Assembly (NCBI GenBank): GCA_023383015.1
Contig: JAHDXW010000037.1
Span: 1 to 37,814, forward strand
Length of the DNA: 37,814 nucleotides
Source: Paracoccaceae bacterium
GTDB lineage: Bacteria; Pseudomonadota; Alphaproteobacteria; Rhodobacterales; Rhodobacteraceae
Reading direction: 5' to 3'
Under the pieces are notes generated by a model, which had not been told where the DNA came from, made no database searches, and was given only the letters and a program-made list of their open reading frames with translations. The translations under genes and the position numbers were made by a program. Of this stretch, positions 32,809-37,814 are shown in pieces. Position 1 is the first letter of the stretch. Each line of letters begins with the position of its first letter.

Positions 32809-33456
32809 TCAGCCCCGTTCGGCCTCGGCATCCAGCCGCAGCCGGGTCTCGAAGGCCTTGGAGATATGCGCCCTGAGCGCCACGCCCGCGGCCTCCTCGT
32901 CGCGCGCCGCGATCGCCTCGACGATGGCGCCATGCTCCTCGATCGTCGCCGCGCCGCGGCCCTCGGCGCCGATCGAGGTCGAGGCGAGCAGCGCCATCGA
33001 GCGGTGCACGAGGTCGAGCTGCTGGACGAGGAAGCGGTTGTGCGAGGCGAGGTGGATCATCCGGTGGAAGCGGCGGTTCGCGCGGGCCAGGGCGGCCGGG
33101 TCGCCGGCCAGCGGCCGGTCCTCGGCGACCATGCCGCGCAGCACCCGCACCTCCTCGTCGGTGGCATGGCGTGCCGCCAGCCGTGCCGCCAGCGCCTCGA
33201 GCTCGGTACGAACGACGTAAAGCTCGGCCCGCTGGCTGTGGTCCAGGCTCGCCACGATCAGGCTGCGGCCGTCGCGCGTCAGCATCGACTGCGTCTCCAG
33301 CCGCTGCAGCGCCTCGCGCACCGGCGTGCGCGAGACGCCGAAGCGCTCGGCGAGCTCGGATTCCACCAGCCGGTCGCCGGGGCCGTAATCGCCGCGGTCG
33401 ATGGCCTCGACGATCAGCGCATAGGCATCGGTCCCGGCAGGCCTGGCGTCGCGCAT
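32809..33456 (-). CDS. GntR-family regulator with FCD domain (FadR/VanR type)
   Basis: The 215-residue transcription factor has an N-terminal winged helix with the FGVSRTPVREALQRLE recognition segment (39-54). An all-helical FCD ligand domain (about 75-200) follows. FCD metal ligands His131, His175 and His197 are present, but the usual acidic first ligand appears to be Asn127. FCD regulators commonly sense organic acids, amino acids or their breakdown products. It may control the argE-like/FAD oxidoreductase pair or the Dpp operon. A near-palindrome lies upstream. Confidence 0.92.
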   Translation of the reverse strand: MRDARPAGTDAYALIVEAIDRGDYGPGDRLVESELAERFGVSRTPVREALQRLETQSMLTRDGRSLIVASLDHSQRAELYVVRTELEALAARLAARHATDEEVRVLRGMVAEDRPLAGDPAALARANRRFHRMIHLASHNRFLVQQLDLVHRSMALLASTSIGAEGRGAATIEEHGAIVEAIAARDEEAAGVALRAHISKAFETRLRLDAEAERG

Positions 33457-33484
33457 CCCCGTCTCCCTCCATGCCTGAGACTAG

Positions 33485-33500
33485 CCACGGTATGCCATGG
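33485..33500. promoter_or_regulatory. near-palindromic operator candidate upstream of the FCD regulator
   Basis: CCACGGTATGCCATGG is self-complementary at 12 of 16 positions with a GTATGC core. It lies 29 bases before the GntR start in the 96-base divergent region shared with the HAD phosphatase gene. Size and position fit an autoregulatory site of a GntR dimer. Confidence 0.35.
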
Positions 33501-33552
33501 GATGCAAGCGCCGGGGCTTGATGGCCGGCCCGCGCCCGACTACGTCACGGCA

Positions 33553-34221
33553 ATGGCCCGCGCCCCGCATGCCGACCGTTTCGCCGAAGTCGAAAGCTGG
33601 GTCTTCGACCTCGACAACACCCTCTACCCGCCCGAGGCGCGGCTGTTCGACCTCATCGACGCGCGCATGACCGGCTGGATCATGGCCGCCCTCGACGTCG
33701 GCGAGGCCGAGGCCGGGCGGCTGCGCCGCCACTGGTGGGAAAGCCACGGCACCACGCTCGCCGGGCTGATGGCCGAACATGCGATCGACCCCTGGGCGTT
33801 CCTTCACCATGTCCACGACGTGCCGCTCGACCGGCTCGCGCCCGACCCCGTGCTGGCCGCCCGCATCGCCGCCCTGCCGGGGCGGCGGATCGTCTATACC
33901 AACGGCAGCGCCCCCTGGGCCCGCCGGGTCCTGGCTGCCCGCGGCCTCGCGGCGGCCTTCGACGCGGTCTACGGGGTCGAGGACGCAGGCTTCCGCCCCA
34001 AGCCCGAGCGCGCGGCCTTCGAGACCGTCTTCGCCCGCGGCGGTGTCGATCCCGCTCGCGCCGCGATGTTCGAGGACGACGCGCGCAACCTGATCGCGCC
34101 ATGGGAGATGGGGATGCGCACCGTCCATGTCGCGCCCGCACCGGCCGCCGCGCCCCATGTCCAGCATCACGCGGCCGACCTTGCGGCCTTCCTCGCCGGC
34201 CTCGCCCCCGTCGCCGCCTGA
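33553..34221 (+). CDS. HAD-family hydrolase, pyrimidine 5'-nucleotidase type
   Basis: The 222-residue phosphatase of the haloacid dehalogenase superfamily has nucleophile Asp19 and acid/base Asp21 in VFDLDNTLYP. Motif II is Thr116 in VYTNGS, motif III is Lys150 in FRPKPE, and motif IV acidic residues are in FEDDARN (174-178). The N-terminal WVFDLDNTLYPPEARLFDLID start is typical of the bacterial/yeast SDT1-like group annotated as pyrimidine 5'-nucleotidase. An in-frame ATG at 33502 would add 17 residues. It is divergent from the FCD regulator. The true substrate may be another small phosphate ester. Confidence 0.9.
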   Translation: MARAPHADRFAEVESWVFDLDNTLYPPEARLFDLIDARMTGWIMAALDVGEAEAGRLRRHWWESHGTTLAGLMAEHAIDPWAFLHHVHDVPLDRLAPDPVLAARIAALPGRRIVYTNGSAPWARRVLAARGLAAAFDAVYGVEDAGFRPKPERAAFETVFARGGVDPARAAMFEDDARNLIAPWEMGMRTVHVAPAPAAAPHVQHHAADLAAFLAGLAPVAA

Positions 34222-34302
34222 ACGCCGCGCTGCGGCATCCTGCCCCGTCCCCGGACCGCGCCGCCGGCCTATGTCGCGGGCTGAAAGGACAGGAGTGCTG
34301 AC

Positions 34303-34530
34303 ATGACTGCCGCCGCCCGCCGCCCCTTCTGGTTCCGCATCCCGGTGATCGGCTGGATCGCTCGCGACCTGCTGGAGGGCGACGACGATCACATCTGGTA
34401 CCTCCTCGCCACGGTCCTCAGCCTCTGGGGCATCGCCGTCCTCGCCTGGGGTCTGCCGGCGCTCGCCATCGGGGCGCTGGCGGCGGTGCCGGTCTGCTTC
34501 GCCCTGCTGCTGCTCGTCACCCGCGGCTGA
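34303..34530 (+). CDS. small two-helix membrane protein conserved in Rhodobacteraceae
   Basis: The 75-residue protein starts with a basic segment, then PFWFRIPVIGWIARDLLEGDDDHIWY. Two hydrophobic helices follow (about 33-49 and 52-70), ending in TRG. I recall very similar short proteins in other Rhodobacteraceae, all without assigned function. AGGACAGGAG gives a good ribosome site. It is probably an inner-membrane protein. Confidence 0.8.
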   Translation: MTAAARRPFWFRIPVIGWIARDLLEGDDDHIWYLLATVLSLWGIAVLAWGLPALAIGALAAVPVCFALLLLVTRG

Positions 34531-34532
34531 GG

Positions 34533-34552
34533 CGCGCGCCCTCTGGCGCGCG
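34533..34552 (+). terminator. hairpin after the small membrane protein gene
   Basis: CGCGCGCC (34533-34540) and GGCGCGCG (34545-34552) pair perfectly around a CTCT loop, two bases past the stop codon. There is no U tract. Its 3' arm overlaps the proposed -35 of the next gene. Confidence 0.4.
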
Positions 34553-34571
34553 GCGCCGGCCGGTCTAGGAT
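34543..34571 (+). promoter_or_regulatory. candidate promoter of the UbiH-like gene
   Basis: CTGGCG (34543-34548), a 17-bp spacer and TAGGAT (34566-34571) lie 20 bases before the start at 34592. The -35 word and spacing match those proposed before the ureE-like gene. Confidence 0.35.
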
Positions 34572-34591
34572 GGCCGGCGGAAGGGGAAGCC

Positions 34592-35794
34592 ATGACCGCG
34601 ACCGAAACCGACATCCTCATCTCCGGCGGCGGGGTCGCGGGGCTCGCGGCCGCCGCGGCGCTGGGGGCGGCGGGGTTCGGGGTGCTCTGTGTCGATCCGG
34701 CCCCGCCGGTGACGGACGCTGCCGATCCTGCCGCCGACCTGCGCACCACGGCCTTCCTGCAGCCCTCGGTGGCGGTGCTCGAGGCCGCCGGCCTCTGGGC
34801 CCGCCTGGTCCCGCATGCAGCGCCGCTCTGGACGATGCGCATCGTCGATGCCGCCGGCCCCGGCGGCGCGGTGCGCAGCCGGCGCGACTTCGAGGCTGCC
34901 GACATCGGCGACCGCCCGTTCGGCTGGAACCTGCCCAACTGGCTGCTGCGGCGCGAGATGACGGCGCGCATCGCCGAACTGCCGGGGGTGCGCTTCCGCC
35001 CCGGGGTGGCGACGGCCTCGGTCCGGACCCGCACCGGCGCGGCGCTGGCGACGCTGTCGGACGGCACGGCGGTGCGGGCGCGGCTGCTGGTTGCAGCCGA
35101 CGGGCGCGATTCGCCAGTCCGCCGCGCCCTCGGCATCGGCGCGCGCACCATCCGCTTCGGCCAGAGGGCGCTCGTCTTCGCCGTCACCCATCCGGTCCCG
35201 CACGCCGGGGTGTCGACCGAGATCCACCGCGACGGCGGGCCGTTCACGCTCGTCCCCCTGCCCGACCGCGACGGGCTGCCGGCATCGGCGGTGGTCTGGA
35301 TGCTGGCGGCCGACGCCGCCCGGCGCATGGCCGCCCTGCCGCCGGCCGCCTTCGCGGAGGCGATCACCGACCGCTCGGCGGGGCTCTTCGGCGCGCTCGC
35401 GCCGGTCACGCGGGTCTCGTCCTGGCCGATGATCGCCCGTCTGGCCGACCGGATGGCGGCCGAGCGCACGGCACTGATGGCCGAGGCCGCCCATGTCGTG
35501 CCCCCGATCGGCGCGCAGGGGCTGAACATGAGCCTCGCCGACCTGCGCCTGCTCTGCGAGCTTGCCACGGCCGACCCCGCGGGCCTCGGTGCCCGGCCGA
35601 TGCTGGATGCCTACCACCGTCGCCGCTGGCCCGAGGTCGCGGCGCGGGTGGCCGGAATCGACCTGCTCAACCGCGTCTCGATGGCCGGCGCGCCGCCCGC
35701 CACGGCCCTGCGCGCCCGCGGCATCGGGCTGCTGCACGACATCGCGCCGCTGCGCCGCGCGGTGATGCGCCTCGGCCTCGGGGCCGGGGGGTAG
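34592..35794 (+). CDS. FAD-dependent monooxygenase of the UbiH/UbiF/COQ6 family
   Basis: The 400-residue flavoprotein hydroxylase probably adds a ring hydroxyl in ubiquinone synthesis. The FAD fold starts ILISGGGVAGLAAAAAL (9-25). The middle motif VAADGRDSPVRRALG binds the pyrophosphate. The second FAD segment PPIGAQGLNMSLADLRLL corresponds to the family GLNLGLRD pattern, with Ser-Leu-Ala replacing the usual residues. GLN and the Asp are kept. Which ring position it hydroxylates cannot be told without phylogeny. The ATG is preceded by GGAAGGGGAAGCC. Confidence 0.88.
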   Translation: MTATETDILISGGGVAGLAAAAALGAAGFGVLCVDPAPPVTDAADPAADLRTTAFLQPSVAVLEAAGLWARLVPHAAPLWTMRIVDAAGPGGAVRSRRDFEAADIGDRPFGWNLPNWLLRREMTARIAELPGVRFRPGVATASVRTRTGAALATLSDGTAVRARLLVAADGRDSPVRRALGIGARTIRFGQRALVFAVTHPVPHAGVSTEIHRDGGPFTLVPLPDRDGLPASAVVWMLAADAARRMAALPPAAFAEAITDRSAGLFGALAPVTRVSSWPMIARLADRMAAERTALMAEAAHVVPPIGAQGLNMSLADLRLLCELATADPAGLGARPMLDAYHRRRWPEVAARVAGIDLLNRVSMAGAPPATALRARGIGLLHDIAPLRRAVMRLGLGAGG

Positions 35795-35830
35795 GGCGGC
35801 CGCGGGCAGGGCGGCGCCGCCGCCCCCGCC

Positions 35831-37814
<1,984 letters not shown>

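Overview
The window is a gene-dense, very GC-rich chromosomal segment (about 70-75% G+C by eye, with G or C at nearly every third codon position). It most likely comes from an alphaproteobacterium of the Rhodobacterales (Rhodobacter/Paracoccus group). Supporting this are a protein family I know only from Rhodobacteraceae (2543-3472), a persulfide-sensor-type ArsR protein with SqrR cysteine spacing, a short 'FWFRIPVIGWIARD' membrane protein, and several TRAP/Dpp-type uptake operons. I saw no tRNA, rRNA, CRISPR array, insertion sequence or phage gene. The last gene (ilvC) runs off the right edge. No gene-free stretch exceeds 300 bases; the longest are about 8750-9017, 16013-16277, 919-1154, 30068-30290 and 3473-3673.

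Layout. (1) 79-4048: a periplasmic dihaem cytochrome c, an exported protein of unknown function, an orphan and divergent UreE-like protein, a Rhodobacteraceae-specific unknown protein and a SqrR/BigR-like repressor. (2) 4223-10884: a minus-strand run of aldo/keto reductase, flavin reductase and a TRAP transporter (dctQ, dctM, dctP), facing a plus-strand pair of GntR/UTRA regulator and Gfo/Idh/MocA dehydrogenase. The divergent intergenic region carries a 32-bp inverted repeat; this looks like one catabolic locus. (3) 10905-12488: two tiny minus-strand genes divergent from a CorA-type metal transporter. (4) 12485-16012: a phosphonate-associated set (DUF1045 2H phosphoesterase, then phnM, a PHP-family hydrolase and a GNAT acetyltransferase) without C-P lyase core genes in view. 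(5) 16278-23145: cysteine synthase divergent from an isoprenylcysteine-methyltransferase-like membrane protein, then pntA-pntB (proton-translocating transhydrogenase), a DUF3422 protein and a second GNAT.

(6) 23205-33456: a minus-strand Dpp-type ABC operon (ATPase, ATPase, binding protein, two permeases, CBM9-like protein) divergent from an argE-like M20 deacylase and a DAO-type FAD oxidoreductase, with a FadR/FCD GntR regulator convergent at the end. Together they suggest import and breakdown of a peptide-like or N-acylated amino compound. (7) 33553-37814: a HAD phosphatase, a small membrane protein, a UbiH/COQ6-type FAD monooxygenase, a class V aminotransferase and the start of ilvC.

Most genes are ordinary. 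The parts most worth a second look are the phnM-PHP-GNAT module, the UreE-like protein that has lost its usual metal ligands, the orphan persulfide sensor, the divergent TRAP/Gfo locus with its large palindrome, and the Dpp-CBM9/ArgE/DAO locus. I do not see a clearly new multi-gene system.
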